Source: Sphingomonas sp. Root720 (GTDB taxonomy: Bacteria > Pseudomonadota > Alphaproteobacteria > Sphingomonadales > Sphingomonadaceae). Taken from it: a stretch of DNA of 64,000 nucleotides. Location of the stretch: positions 290,001 to 354,000 of the forward strand of contig NZ_LMID01000015.1 of the NCBI RefSeq assembly GCF_001428605.1, in the 5' to 3' direction. Both the position numbers and the translations under genes were made by a program. How positions within the stretch are numbered: the stretch's first letter is position 1; every line of letters starts with the position of its first letter. Shown here one piece after another: positions 1-9,647 of this stretch. The notes under the pieces are model-generated. The model had not been told where the DNA came from, did not search any database, and saw only the letters and a program-made list of their open reading frames with translations.

Positions 1-36
1 ACCGCCCTTTCCTCGTTTCTTCGCGAACGCCGGCGA

Positions 37-846
37 TCAGGCCGCCGCGCTCTCTCCGCGCGGCTTGCGGGTTCGCGTGCGCGGGCGGGGTGCTTCCTCG
101 TCGCCGTCATTGACCGGCGCCTGCAGGGTCAGCGCCGGCGGCAGGCGATCGGCCTCGATCTGCTCGGCCTGTTCGACGGGCTTGGCCTTGGGCGGGCGGC
201 CACGGCGCCGAGCCGGGGCGGCTTCCTCCTGGACCGGAGCGGCCACCGGTGCCGGGCTTTCGGCCAGCGGCAGCTCGGGAGTCGCGGCGGCCGGCGCCTC
301 ATAGCGACGGTCGGTCCGCGGCGGACGTCCGCGGCGCGGACGCTGCTCCTCGGCTTCGCTGGCCTGCGCCTCGGCAGGTGGTTCGGGCGCATAATCGCGC
401 TCGCGGCGCGGTTCCTGCTCGCGGCGGGATTCCTGCTCGCGGCGGGGTTCGCGCTCGCGACGATTGTAATTCTGCTCGGGGGCGGAGGGCTGGTCGTCGC
501 TCCCGCTCCGCTCGCCCTCGTCGCCATAGTCCTCGTCGGACTGGCCGGAGAACTCGTCGCGGCGCGGACGCGGTTGCTGGTCCTCGAAGCGCGACCTGCT
601 TTCGCTCAGCACCCGGAAATAATGGTCCGCGAACTGCAGATAATATTCGGTGTTGACCCGATCGCCCTGCATCTGGGCGTCGCGTGCCAGCGCCTTGTAC
701 TTCTCGAGAAGCTGGGCCGCGTTGCCGCGCGCGCGATTGTCGATGCGGTTGCCGCGATCCTGACCACCGCTGGAACCGTTCGGCCGGGGCGCACCCGACC
801 CACCGCCACGACCGCGACGGCGGCCGTTCTGCCGATTATTTATCAA
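37..846 (-). CDS. DUF4167 domain protein
   Basis: A 269-residue protein read from a TTG codon. The N-terminus is rich in Arg, Gly and Asn (residues 5-45). It is followed by the DUF4167 core at about residues 42-85, with the typical run LARDAQMQGDRVNTEYYLQF. The remaining two thirds is low-complexity, charged and Pro/Arg/Glu rich, with repeated RREQE/RRERE units near residues 128-150. DUF4167 proteins sit next to prmC-prfA in many alphaproteobacteria, as here, and have no established function; the basic N-terminus suggests nucleic-acid binding, which is inference. No ATG is available upstream, so the TTG start is the only one that keeps the basic N-terminus. Confidence 0.85.
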   Translation of the reverse strand: MINNRQNGRRRGRGGGSGAPRPNGSSGGQDRGNRIDNRARGNAAQLLEKYKALARDAQMQGDRVNTEYYLQFADHYFRVLSESRSRFEDQQPRPRRDEFSGQSDEDYGDEGERSGSDDQPSAPEQNYNRREREPRREQESRREQEPRRERDYAPEPPAEAQASEAEEQRPRRGRPPRTDRRYEAPAAATPELPLAESPAPVAAPVQEEAAPARRRGRPPKAKPVEQAEQIEADRLPPALTLQAPVNDGDEEAPRPRTRTRKPRGESAAA

Positions 847-1144
847 CTTTCCGATGTCCTCGTCACTGGTGGTATCGGTTCACCACTCCCACTTCCGGGA
901 CCACCCCGGAAACCGTCGGGGCCATGGCCCCAAAGCGTTAAAGATGCACGCCGCCCCAAGGCGCGGGTGCCGAAGAACCCGCATCCGCCATGTGACATGG
1001 CCGCCGACTTCAAAGGCGCCCGTGACATTGGAGGTCGTAGCATCGGGCCGGTGCGCAATGGCATCCAGAACCCTGTCTATATCCGAGATGTAAGGGCTTG
1101 CGCGGCATTTTCCAAGCGGAATATGCCGGCTTTCGACAAAAGGT

Positions 1145-1961
1145 TCAGCCCCGGACGAGGATCGCCCGGTCGCGACCCGCCAGATCGCGGCGCACCGATC
1201 CGGCCAGGCCATGGCGGGCGAACAGCGCGATCACCGCATCCGCTTGATCCGCACCGATTTCCACAGCCGCGAGGCCGCCGGGGGCGAGCAGCCCGCCGAT
1301 CCGGGGCGCCAGCCGCCGATAGTCGTCGAGGCCGTCGGGACCCGCGAACAGTGCCGAAGCCGGCTCGTGCCCGACGACATCGGGCGCCAGGATCGCCCCG
1401 CTTTCGACATAGGGCGGGTTGCACAGCAGCAGGTCGAACCGCTCCGCGATTCCCGCCGCCCAGTCGCCCGGACGGATCTCGGCACGGTCGGCCAGCCCGA
1501 GCCGCGCGGCATTGTCCCGCGCGATCGAGACGGCAGCCTCCGAGGCATCGACCCCGATCCCGCTCGCGTCCGGCCAATGGGCGAGCGCCGCCAGCAGCAG
1601 CGCCCCCGATCCGACCCCGAGGTCGAGGATGCGGCGCGGTCCCCGAGCGCCGAAATGCTCGACCGCCGCCTCGATCAGCGTCTCGCTGTCGGGACGCGGG
1701 ATGAGGACGCCGGGGGCGACGGCGAGGGCGATCGTCCAGAAATCGCGCTCGCCGACGATGTAGGCGACCGGCTCGCGCGCCAGGCGCCGCGCCAGCAGCG
1801 GTTCGAACGCCGCCGGGGCCGGCGCGTCGAGCCGCCCGAGCAGCATCGCGTCGCGGCTCGTCCCCAGCGCATGCGCCATCAGCAGCTCGGCATCGAGCCG
1901 GGCGGTATCGCTCGTCGCGGACAGGCCGGCCGCCGCCCGGACGAGCGCCGCCCGGACCGCC

Positions 1962-1969
<8 letters not shown>
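1145..1969 (-). CDS. prmC: Peptide chain release factor N5-glutamine methyltransferase
   Basis: PrmC methylates the glutamine of the GGQ motif of release factors, using S-adenosylmethionine, in the cytoplasm. The 274-residue product has the SAM-binding loop [10 protein letters not shown] (residues 115-124) and the substrate-glutamine motif NPPY (184-187), both diagnostic. Its ATG overlaps the end of prfA by 8 bases, so it is translationally linked to the gene of its own substrate, the usual prfA-prmC arrangement. Length is normal for the family. Confidence 0.97.
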
Positions 1970-3047
<1,078 letters not shown>

Positions 3048-3052
3048 CGCCG

Positions 3053-4300
3053 TCAGCCCCGGATCGCCGCCACGAGCCCGTCGATCGCCACCGGCGCCTG
3101 GCTCTGCTCGGCCAGGTTCTTGAGCGCCACCTCGCCGCGTGCGACCTCGTCGTCGCCGATGATCGCCGCGAAGCGGGCGCCGCTCGCATCGGCCTTCTGC
3201 ATCCGGCGCTTCATATTGCCCTTATAGGCCATGTCGGCGGCGATCCCCGCGCGGCGCAGATCGGCCAGCACCCGGGCGGCGAAGGCCTGTGCGCCCTCGC
3301 CCATCGGCACCACCGCGACCTCGATCCGCTCGGGCGCGGGCAGCTCGATCAGCATCGCCAGCCGTTCGATCCCCGCCGCCCAGCCGACCGCCGGGGTGGG
3401 CGGGCCGCCCAGCGCCTCGATCAGCCCGTCATAGCGGCCGCCGCCGAGCACGGTGCCCTGCGCGCCGAGCCGGTCGGTGACGAACTCGAACGCGGTGTGG
3501 CGATAATAATCGAGCCCGCGCACCAGCCGCGCGTTGCGCGTCCAGGCGACTCCGGCGGCGTCGAGCCCCTTGGTCACCGCCGCGAAGAAGGCGCCCGCCT
3601 CGGCCGACAGATAGGCGTCGATCTCAGGGGCGGCATCGGCGATCGGGCGATCGCGCGGATCCTTCGAATCGAGGATGCGCAGCGGATTCTTGTCGAGCCG
3701 GGCGATGCTGTCCTCTGACAGTTCGCCGCGATATTTGTCGAAATGCGCGATCAGCGCGGCGCGCCACGCCTCGCGCGTCTCGCCGTCGCCCAGCGTGTTG
3801 AGCGTCAGGACGACCCCGTCCGACACGCCCAGCTCGCGCAGCAGCTGGTCGGCCAGGCACAGCAGCTCGATGTCGGCCTGCGGCTCGCCCGCGCCGATCA
3901 CCTCGGCGTCGAGCTGGTGGAACTGGCGGTAGCGGCCCTTCTGCGGACGCTCGTAGCGGAACAGCGGCCCATGGGTCGCGACCTTGAGCGGCGCGTGCTG
4001 CTGCCAGCCCTCGGTCAGATAGGCGCGGGCGATGCCGGCGGTGAACTCGGGCCGCAGGGTCACCGAATCGCCGCCGCGATCCTCGAAGCTGTACATCTCC
4101 TTGGAGACGACGTCGGTGGTCTCGCCCAGCGAGCGCGCGAACACGGCGGTCGGCTCGAACACCGGCACCTCGACCCGGCCGAAGCCGTAGAGGCGGCGCA
4201 CCCGGTCGAAGGTCTCGACGACATGGCCGAAGCGCAGCGCCTGTTCGCCCAGCATGTCCTGCGTGCCCCGGATCGGGCGCGGTGTTTCGATCCTGCTCAT
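3053..4300 (-). CDS. hisS: Histidyl-tRNA synthetase
   Basis: Class II aminoacyl-tRNA synthetase that charges tRNA-His in the cytoplasm. The 415-residue product shows the class II motif 2 region ([20 protein letters not shown], about 114-133) and the histidine-binding signature [13 protein letters not shown] (261-273). Motif 3 lies near residues 306-315 ([10 protein letters not shown]), and the C-terminal anticodon-binding domain with its GDDE segment follows. The start ATG opens directly into the conserved [11 protein letters not shown] sequence. It heads the hisS-prfA-prmC cluster. Confidence 0.98.
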   Translation of the reverse strand: MSRIETPRPIRGTQDMLGEQALRFGHVVETFDRVRRLYGFGRVEVPVFEPTAVFARSLGETTDVVSKEMYSFEDRGGDSVTLRPEFTAGIARAYLTEGWQQHAPLKVATHGPLFRYERPQKGRYRQFHQLDAEVIGAGEPQADIELLCLADQLLRELGVSDGVVLTLNTLGDGETREAWRAALIAHFDKYRGELSEDSIARLDKNPLRILDSKDPRDRPIADAAPEIDAYLSAEAGAFFAAVTKGLDAAGVAWTRNARLVRGLDYYRHTAFEFVTDRLGAQGTVLGGGRYDGLIEALGGPPTPAVGWAAGIERLAMLIELPAPERIEVAVVPMGEGAQAFAARVLADLRRAGIAADMAYKGNMKRRMQKADASGARFAAIIGDDEVARGEVALKNLAEQSQAPVAIDGLVAAIRG

Positions 4301-4508
4301 GCCGCGCCCTTATCGTCACATCGCGCGGGGTGGAAGCGCTTTGCGCTTTGGGGTGCCCGCCGGGATCGGCAGGCGGGGTGCCGAAAACCACGGCAAAAGC
4401 GGGTCTTGCGGGGGCTCGGCGCACGCGAGCCGGCTTCCGTCGCGGAAAACCGCCATATCGCCCCCATTGCCGCTTGGAATTCGATGCGGTGCAGCATAAA
4501 GGCGCGCC

Positions 4509-5048
4509 ATGAACATCGACCTCATCCCCGTGGGCGACGATCCGCCCAACAGCCTCAACGTCGTCATCGAAGTGCCGGTGGGCGGTGAACCCGTGAAATA
4601 TGAGTTCGACAAGAAGTCGGGCGCATTGTTCGTCGACCGCATCCTGCACACGCCGATGCGCTATCCGGCGAATTACGGCTTCGTGCCGCACACGCTTTCG
4701 CCCGACGGCGATCCGCTCGACGCGCTGGTCGTCGCGCGCTCGCCCTTCGTGCCGGGCTGCGTGGTGCGCGCCCGCCCGATCGCGGTGCTGAACCTCGAGG
4801 ACGAACATGGCGGCGACGAAAAGCTCGTCTGCGTGCCCGTCAACAGCACCTTCCCTTATTATACCGACGTCAACGAGCGCGAGGATCTGCCGCAGATCGT
4901 GCTCCAGCAGATCGAGCATTTCTTCACCCACTACAAGGATCTCGAAGCCGAGAAGTGGGTGCGGGTGGGCACCTGGGGCGGCGCCGACGATGCGCGCCAG
5001 ATCGTGCTGGAAGCGATCGAACGGGCGAAGCAGGCCAAGGCGGCCTGA
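4509..5048 (+). CDS. ppa: Inorganic pyrophosphatase (family I)
   Basis: Soluble family I pyrophosphatase, hydrolysing PPi to two phosphates and so pulling biosynthetic reactions forward. The 179-residue length is typical of bacterial hexameric enzymes. The metal/PPi-binding segment SPDGDPLDALV (residues 64-74) carries the conserved aspartates, and RYPANYGFVP (51-60) and the GGDEK segment (101-105) also match the family. It is divergent from hisS across a 208-base intergenic region that should hold both promoters. Confidence 0.97.
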   Translation: MNIDLIPVGDDPPNSLNVVIEVPVGGEPVKYEFDKKSGALFVDRILHTPMRYPANYGFVPHTLSPDGDPLDALVVARSPFVPGCVVRARPIAVLNLEDEHGGDEKLVCVPVNSTFPYYTDVNEREDLPQIVLQQIEHFFTHYKDLEAEKWVRVGTWGGADDARQIVLEAIERAKQAKAA

Positions 5049-5065
5049 GCTTCCCCAGCGGAATT

Positions 5066-5147
5066 GACGTCATGCCGGCGATGGCCGGTGTCCGGGAGAT
5101 CGGCGACAGGCCCCTCCCGGATGCCAGCCACCGCCGGCATGATGCGT
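5066..5147. repeat. Dispersed intergenic inverted repeat, copy 1
   Basis: A divergent copy of the palindromic intergenic element seen elsewhere in the window. The left arm begins GTCATGCCGGCGATGG and the right arm ends CCGCCGGCATGATG, around a less conserved centre. It sits between ppa and the MFS gene and could fold into a long hairpin at the 3' end of the ppa mRNA. Confidence 0.6.
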
Positions 5148-5208
5148 CTTGGGGACCGCCGATCCGACCCGACCGTTGGAAGAAGCCCACTTCCCGCTTG
5201 CACCATAT

Positions 5209-5224
5209 CGTACCGATCGGTACG
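5209..5224. promoter_or_regulatory. Perfect 16-bp palindrome, putative repressor operator for the MFS gene
   Basis: The bases CGTACCGATCGGTACG form a perfect palindrome ending 8 bases before the ATG of the MFS transporter. TACCGATCGGTA-like dyads are typical of TetR-family operators in proteobacteria (family knowledge). The position over the likely start of transcription/translation suggests repression of the transporter. No TetR gene is encoded next to it, so the regulator would act in trans. Confidence 0.5.
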
Positions 5225-5232
5225 CTCCCGCT

Positions 5233-6489
5233 ATGCTCCACCGTCGCGCCACCGGACAGCGCTATGCCTTCGTCGTCATAGCGGTCACCTTCGTCACGCT
5301 GCTCGTCGCGGCGGCGCTGCGATCGGCGCCGAGCGTGCTGATCCTGCCGCTCGAGGCGCAGTTCGGCTGGGACCGGGCGACGATCTCCTTCGCCGCCGCG
5401 GTCGGCATCTTCCTCTATGGCCTGACCGGCCCCTTCGCGGCGGCGCTCATGCAGTCGATCGGCATCCGCCGGACGATGATCGGCGGCCTGGCGCTGATGG
5501 CGGCCTCCAGCCTCGCCAGCCTGTGGATGACCGAGAGCTGGCATTATGTGCTGAGCTGGGGAGTGGTTTCGGGCATCGGCACCGGCGCGATCGCCCCTGT
5601 CCTCGGCGCGACCGTGGTCAACCGATGGTTCGCGGTGCGGCGCGGTCTGATGATGGGACTGCTGACCGCCAGCACCGCGACGGGGGCGCTGCTGTTCCTG
5701 CCGGCCATGGCGTGGCTCACCCGCAACGGCGCCTGGACGCCGGTGGCGATCGCGGTCGGGCTGGGCGCCGCCGCGCTGATCCCGCTGGTCTGGCTGCTGA
5801 TGCCCGACGGCCCCGCGGCGATCGGCACCGAACGCTATGGCGAGGCGCCGGGCACAGCGCCCCCGCCCGAGAACCGGCGCGGGGCGATGCTGGCGTTCAC
5901 CGCCCTGGTCGACGGCGCGCGCAACCCGGTCTTCTGGCTGCTGTTCGGCACCTTCTTCGTCTGCGGGCTGACGACCAACGGCCTCGTCGGCACCCATCTG
6001 ATCGCCTATTGCGGCGACAACGGCATCTCCCCCGTCCAGGCGGCCGGGCTGCTGTCGCTGATGGGGCTGTTCGATCTGGTCGGCACCACCGCCTCGGGCT
6101 GGCTCACCGACCGCTACGACCCGCGCAAGCTGCTGTTCGTCTATTATGCCCTGCGCGGCCTGTCGCTGATGGCGCTGCCGGCGATCGACTTCCAGCCGAC
6201 CGGCCTGCTGCTGTTCGCGGTCTTCTACGGGCTCGACTGGATCGCGACGGTGCCGCCGACGGTGGCGCTGGCCAACCGCCATTTCGGCGAGGCGAAGGCG
6301 CCGATCATCTTCGGCTGGGTAATGACCGGCCACCAGATCGGCGCCGCGACCGCCGCGTTCGGCGCGGGCCTGATCCGCGAGCAGACGGGCAGCTACCTGC
6401 TCGCCTTCACCATCGCCGGCGCCTTCGGCGTGCTGGCCGCCTTCGCCGCGATGGGCTTCGCCCGCAAGGCCCCCGTCTTCGCGCATTGA
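5233..6489 (+). CDS. MFS transporter
   Basis: A 418-residue major facilitator protein with about 12 hydrophobic segments, the first at roughly residues 11-30 (FVVIAVTFVTLLVAAALRSA). The loop between helices 8 and 9 carries the family A-like motif GWLTDRYDPRK. The N-terminal half, with LPLEAQFGWDRATISFAAAVG, resembles the oxalate/monocarboxylate-type MFS group, but the substrate cannot be read from sequence. The start at 5233 was chosen because upstream in-frame codons run through the intergenic repeat and the palindromic operator. Confidence 0.9.
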   Translation: MLHRRATGQRYAFVVIAVTFVTLLVAAALRSAPSVLILPLEAQFGWDRATISFAAAVGIFLYGLTGPFAAALMQSIGIRRTMIGGLALMAASSLASLWMTESWHYVLSWGVVSGIGTGAIAPVLGATVVNRWFAVRRGLMMGLLTASTATGALLFLPAMAWLTRNGAWTPVAIAVGLGAAALIPLVWLLMPDGPAAIGTERYGEAPGTAPPPENRRGAMLAFTALVDGARNPVFWLLFGTFFVCGLTTNGLVGTHLIAYCGDNGISPVQAAGLLSLMGLFDLVGTTASGWLTDRYDPRKLLFVYYALRGLSLMALPAIDFQPTGLLLFAVFYGLDWIATVPPTVALANRHFGEAKAPIIFGWVMTGHQIGAATAAFGAGLIREQTGSYLLAFTIAGAFGVLAAFAAMGFARKAPVFAH

Positions 6490-6541
6490 GGGCGCGCATC
6501 GCGGTGGTTGGCGCCAAGCCGAAAAACTCGAAATCTGCCCC

Positions 6542-6570
6542 TTGCATGGAATCGGGGCGCCCCGTATAGC
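6542..6570 (+). promoter_or_regulatory. Putative sigma-70 promoter of tRNA-Pro(CGG)
   Basis: TTGCAT (6542-6547) and TATAGC (6565-6570) are separated by exactly 17 bases. This would start transcription near 6577, about 54 bases before the mature tRNA. Confidence 0.4.
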
Positions 6571-6630
6571 GCCCCGACTTGGCTCAATCCGGTCGGCTCC
6601 CGAGGCCGAAAAAAACGACCGGATCTCCGT

Positions 6631-6707
6631 CGGGGAGTAGCTCAGCCTGGTAGAGCACTGTCTTCGGGAGGCAGGGGCCGGAGGTTCGAATCCTCTCTCC
6701 CCGACCA
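6631..6707 (+). tRNA. tRNA-Pro (anticodon CGG)
   Basis: A 77-base cloverleaf. The acceptor stem CGGGGAG pairs with CTCCCCG, the discriminator is A, and CCA is encoded. The D-arm is GCTCAGCCTGGTAGAGC, the anticodon stem CTGTC/GGCAG holds loop TTCGGGA (anticodon CGG), and the T-arm carries GGTTCGAATCC. It reads proline codon CCG. Its 3' end marks the left edge of the lower-GC accessory block, a classic integration position, although no direct repeat of the tRNA end was found at the right edge. Confidence 0.97.
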
Positions 6708-6778
6708 TTACTTTTACGGACTTTTCAAAGCACCGCGCCTCCCCTTATTCCGGTGCCAGTCCGGTGAAGGGGGAAAAT

Positions 6779-7561
6779 ATGGCGATAAAGCCGTTTAATT
6801 GGACCTGCCCGCATTGCGATCGAGCGCAGGTAGTCACATCCATAAACTTCAGTACGGGCGAATCTAAGATTTGGGCCGGGACTATCGTTGAAGGCGACCT
6901 TGCCGTTTGTCACATGGCGGTCGGCTGCTCTAACTTTGAATGCAACAAGGTTAGCGTGCAGCTGTCTATTCGGCCCGAGCGTAATCGAGGCCTTCACGGC
7001 AGTTATATTGATTTGGTCGCTCCTCCCTTGTTCGAACGCTGGGTCCTGCCGAATAGCATCGCTAAGTCGCAGCCGGACTACATTCCCGCCGCACTTCGCG
7101 AGGACTACTTTGAGGCCTGCCTTATTAAAGATGACAGTCCAAAAGCTGCTGCGACACTGGCTCGGCGATGCATTCAAGGAATGATCCGCGATTTCGCCGA
7201 GATTAGCAAAGGCCGCCTGATAGACGAAATCGTCGCACTCCGAGCGGCAGTGGAAGCTGGAACTGCCCCGAGAGGAGTAACGGCGGAATCTGTTGAGGCC
7301 ATCGACCATGTGCGCTCGATCGGGAACATTGGCGCGCACATGGAGAAAGACATCGACCTGATCGTGCCTGTCGATCCTGATGAAGCGCAGACTTTAATAG
7401 AACTCATCGAAATGCTGTTTGAGGAATGGTATGTCGCCCGCGACGCGCGCCAGAAGCGGCTCGACAGGGTGTCGGCAATCGGCGCTGATAAGAAGCAGCT
7501 GATAGCCGATGGTCGGTCGAGGGCCGCCCTGCCAGCGCCTGAAGTCAAGGCTGCGAGCTAA
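6779..7561 (+). CDS. Zinc-ribbon/DUF4145 domain protein
   Basis: A 260-residue protein with an N-terminal zinc-ribbon-like pair, CPHC (about residues 9-12) and a second pair CSNFEC further on. An alpha-helical region typical of DUF4145 follows, including DSPKAAATLARRCIQGMIRD and a central segment ending in NIGAHMEKD. DUF4145 occurs as a stand-alone protein or fused to restriction and other defence enzymes (family knowledge); its biochemical role is unknown. The ATG at 6779 follows AAGGGGG; a GTG at 6764 is a weaker alternative. Base composition is clearly lower in GC than the flanking core genes, suggesting transfer. It leads a tight three-gene set. Confidence 0.8.
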   Translation: MAIKPFNWTCPHCDRAQVVTSINFSTGESKIWAGTIVEGDLAVCHMAVGCSNFECNKVSVQLSIRPERNRGLHGSYIDLVAPPLFERWVLPNSIAKSQPDYIPAALREDYFEACLIKDDSPKAAATLARRCIQGMIRDFAEISKGRLIDEIVALRAAVEAGTAPRGVTAESVEAIDHVRSIGNIGAHMEKDIDLIVPVDPDEAQTLIELIEMLFEEWYVARDARQKRLDRVSAIGADKKQLIADGRSRAALPAPEVKAAS

Positions 7562-7576
7562 GGGCCCTTTGGTAGG

Positions 7577-8560
7577 ATGATGGAGGGCCGATTGTCGTTC
7601 GATGAACTAAAGAACCGCCTGTCGAATGCGAGGGTAAAAAACGCCCGTTCGGTCGCTCGGGCAAGTTGGTGGATCAAAGGCGCCGCGGTACTGGGCGGGG
7701 CAGCGATTGCGGGTATATGCCAGTTCACCACATGGGGGTCAGGCACTCCGTCATCCAGCAGTATTCTGGGTATCGCGGCGTGCGTGGTCGTATTTGCTGG
7801 CGGCATCTACGTGCTGGCTACCGAGCAGGATGCTGCTCAAGCCATCGAAGTTGCCGACTCGGCCGTCGAAGAGGTGCGAGCGGCCTCAGCTCGGTTTGAT
7901 GAACTGGATGAATTTTTTGAAGCCTATGGCCGGCTGATTGAGATTTATCAAATTTGTCTGAGCATGCGCGGCGGCATTGAGCAGGCCGTGATCGGCTCAC
8001 CAAATATCGATCAACTCGTCGTCACGTTGTTCGACTTGGTGTCTCGACAAATCTCGATCGCGGCGGGGTTCCAACAGGCAGACCGTTGGACCATCGGCGT
8101 TTATAAGGCCGTTCCCTCGGCCAACCCCGACCGCGCGGATCTTAAATGCATCGCGCAAGAGCGCGCCCTCAAATGTGAGTTGTACGAGGCCAGGATGTGG
8201 CCAGAGGGAGTTGGCATCGCGGGTATTGCGTATTCCAACGCGCGAGAGATCGTCCTACCCGATTTGCAGGCAGAAGGGATGCAGGGCGTGTTCGGACCGA
8301 AAGGGCATCAGCGGACCTACGACGCGGAACGCTACGTTTCCATGGTCGCAGTTCCTATTCAAGTCGCCGGACATGCAAAGCCTTGGGGTGTTGTAACGGC
8401 GACGAGCGATAGAGCGGGTCACTTTGCCGCAGCGAGTAACCCAGGTATCAAGACGGATGAGCCCATTCGGGCCGTTGCCGCGTTCATCGGGCTGGCCGTC
8501 GCAATGTGGGACGGAATCCAACGAACTCATACTCCAGTTGCATTGGTAGGTAGACCGTGA
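7577..8560 (+). CDS. Two-TM membrane protein with GAF-like domain
   Basis: A 327-residue protein. There is a short basic cytoplasmic start, two membrane helices at about residues 33-52 and 62-81, and an acidic helical linker likely to form a coiled coil (84-125). A C-terminal domain (about 140-310) reads like a GAF fold: GVGIAGIAYSNAREIVLPDL, then YVSMVAVPI, then WGVVTATSD. GAF domains bind cyclic nucleotides or other small ligands (family knowledge). The order 2TM-linker-GAF would suit a membrane sensor or effector, but no catalytic residues were recognised. It starts 15 bases after the DUF4145 gene and overlaps the next start by 3 bases. Lower GC than its core neighbours. Confidence 0.7.
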   Translation: MMEGRLSFDELKNRLSNARVKNARSVARASWWIKGAAVLGGAAIAGICQFTTWGSGTPSSSSILGIAACVVVFAGGIYVLATEQDAAQAIEVADSAVEEVRAASARFDELDEFFEAYGRLIEIYQICLSMRGGIEQAVIGSPNIDQLVVTLFDLVSRQISIAAGFQQADRWTIGVYKAVPSANPDRADLKCIAQERALKCELYEARMWPEGVGIAGIAYSNAREIVLPDLQAEGMQGVFGPKGHQRTYDAERYVSMVAVPIQVAGHAKPWGVVTATSDRAGHFAAASNPGIKTDEPIRAVAAFIGLAVAMWDGIQRTHTPVALVGRP

Positions 8561-8805
8561 TTCATTATAGGTTCAAAGGGCGCGAGGTAGGGGTGCGCAC
8601 TATGGATGCTATTCAATCGCCGGAAGCCGATCTCGATCGTGAGTTGGAAGAGCTGATTGGTGAGAAGGTGCGAGGCACCATCACACCGATCCAGTCCGTG
8701 CGCATCGTTGAGCTTCAAAACCAACGGTCAAAGCTCATGCGGCCAGCGACGCTCTTGGGGCGTCCAGGTGGCATTTACAGTCGGCGGTTTTCCTTCTCGA
8801 AGTGA
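8557..8805 (+). CDS. Small protein of unknown function, third gene of the cassette
   Basis: An 82-residue ORF whose GTG start overlaps the stop of the preceding gene (GTGA), implying translational coupling. An internal ATG at 8602 is an alternative start. The central part (residues 20-55) is charged and predicted helical (DLDRELEELIGEKV, VRIVELQNQRSKL); the C-terminus is basic. No family recognised. Its position suggests it works with the membrane GAF-like protein. Confidence 0.5.
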   Translation: MIHYRFKGREVGVRTMDAIQSPEADLDRELEELIGEKVRGTITPIQSVRIVELQNQRSKLMRPATLLGRPGGIYSRRFSFSK

Positions 8806-8823
8806 TCCAAGGCCTCCGGCTGA

Positions 8824-8955
8824 TCAGATTGCCTCTTTCACGTAGGCTGGGCTGAACGCGCCCGGCTTCAGCTTCTCGATCGCGTCGATGATCTCCTCGG
8901 TGACGCGCAGCGCCCGGCCCGTGACCTTCAGGAAATCGCCCGACTGATTCGCGTC
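8824..8955 (-). pseudogene. 3' fragment of a phage-like gene
   Basis: The minus strand reads an open C-terminal stretch of about 43 residues (GDFLKVTGRALRV, then EEIIDAIEKLKPGAF, ending YVKEAI) with strong codon-position GC bias. There is no plausible start codon and no continuation to the right. It looks like the tail of a gene whose 5' part has been lost. Product unknown; weak call. Confidence 0.3.
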
Positions 8956-9013
8956 ATCGCTTCTCAAGCGAAATGATCAGAACCGCGGCGCCCGATGCCG
9001 GTTGCCGCCGGTC

Positions 9014-9181
9014 ATGTCGAAAAAGCACCCCGATCTCTATGAGAATGTCACCCCGCTGCCGCCGGTCTGGCTGGTCGCGCCGTTCCTCCGCCCCAAGATC
9101 GAAGCCATGAATGAGCAACGTCAGCGAGAGGCGTTCGTCGCAACCCGCGACATCGACGCCTTGCTGCCCGCTCGGGACTGA
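9014..9181 (+). CDS. Small hypothetical protein (55 aa), possible prophage remnant
   Basis: A 55-codon ORF from ATG to TGA, beginning MSKKHPDLYENVTPLPPVW and rich in charged residues. Its compact, soluble, unannotatable character and its place among gene scraps suggest a leftover of a small phage gene. There is no clear Shine-Dalgarno site, so expression is uncertain. Together with the fragment at 8824-8955 it accounts for the stretch 8806-9220, which otherwise shows nothing recognisable. Confidence 0.3.
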   Translation: MSKKHPDLYENVTPLPPVWLVAPFLRPKIEAMNEQRQREAFVATRDIDALLPARD

Positions 9182-9220
9182 TCGGAAGGTGGGCTGCCGC
9201 ACTAAGTCGCGGCAGGTCGC

Positions 9221-9646
9221 TCAAATGAACTTTCGGACCTGCTCCCACAACACCAGAACTGGCGTCATCAGGTGTAGCAATACGGCAACGACGATCTCGC
9301 GCCTGCGAAGCCATTCAGCCTTGCGCCGTCCGTGGGCGCGCTTCCAGATCGGCGCGATCTCGTCCAGATTGGCGTGAAAGTCGCGCGACTTCTTCGTGGA
9401 CAGCAGCAGATCGACCATAAACGACCGGCGATTGACCTTACCCTTTGGTTGACTTTTCATCTTCGCAATCAACCAATCAAGGACCGACGGCGTCAGGCCG
9501 CCATCACCCCGCTGTACCGATGTGATCGCCAGCAAGAAGATGAAGATTCCCGCGAGGAATAGTCCCGCACTAGCCCATCCGCTTGCAGCAGCCTCTACCA
9601 CAGCGCCGATCGGCGGATGAGGCGGGGGAGTACTGCCGCCGCTCAT
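9221..9646 (-). CDS. Small membrane protein of unknown function
   Basis: A 141-residue protein with a Pro-rich start (MSGGSTPPPHPP) and two hydrophobic helices. One lies near residues 22-42 (GWASAGLFLAGIFIFLLAI) and one near 115-132. Between them is a basic region with repeated Lys/Arg/Trp. It follows the PadR-type regulator and overlaps or abuts its stop, so the two form an operon in which the regulator is first. PadR-linked small membrane proteins are common, with varied roles. The longer reading from 9691 would overlap padR by 44 bases and is less likely. Confidence 0.6.
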   Translation of the reverse strand: MSGGSTPPPHPPIGAVVEAAASGWASAGLFLAGIFIFLLAITSVQRGDGGLTPSVLDWLIAKMKSQPKGKVNRRSFMVDLLLSTKKSRDFHANLDEIAPIWKRAHGRRKAEWLRRREIVVAVLLHLMTPVLVLWEQVRKFI

Positions 9647-9647
9647 C

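Noticed and set aside
4924-6708. 594-codon minus-strand frame across ppa, the MFS gene and tRNA-Pro
   Set aside because: Runs through a tRNA and two confirmed genes; amino-acid make-up is Arg/Gly/Asp/Gln-rich shadow sequence.
8941-8976. Short plus-strand reading RLIRVIASQAK ending in TGA
   Set aside because: Only about 20 codons without a start and antisense to the fragment at 8824-8955; not enough to call.
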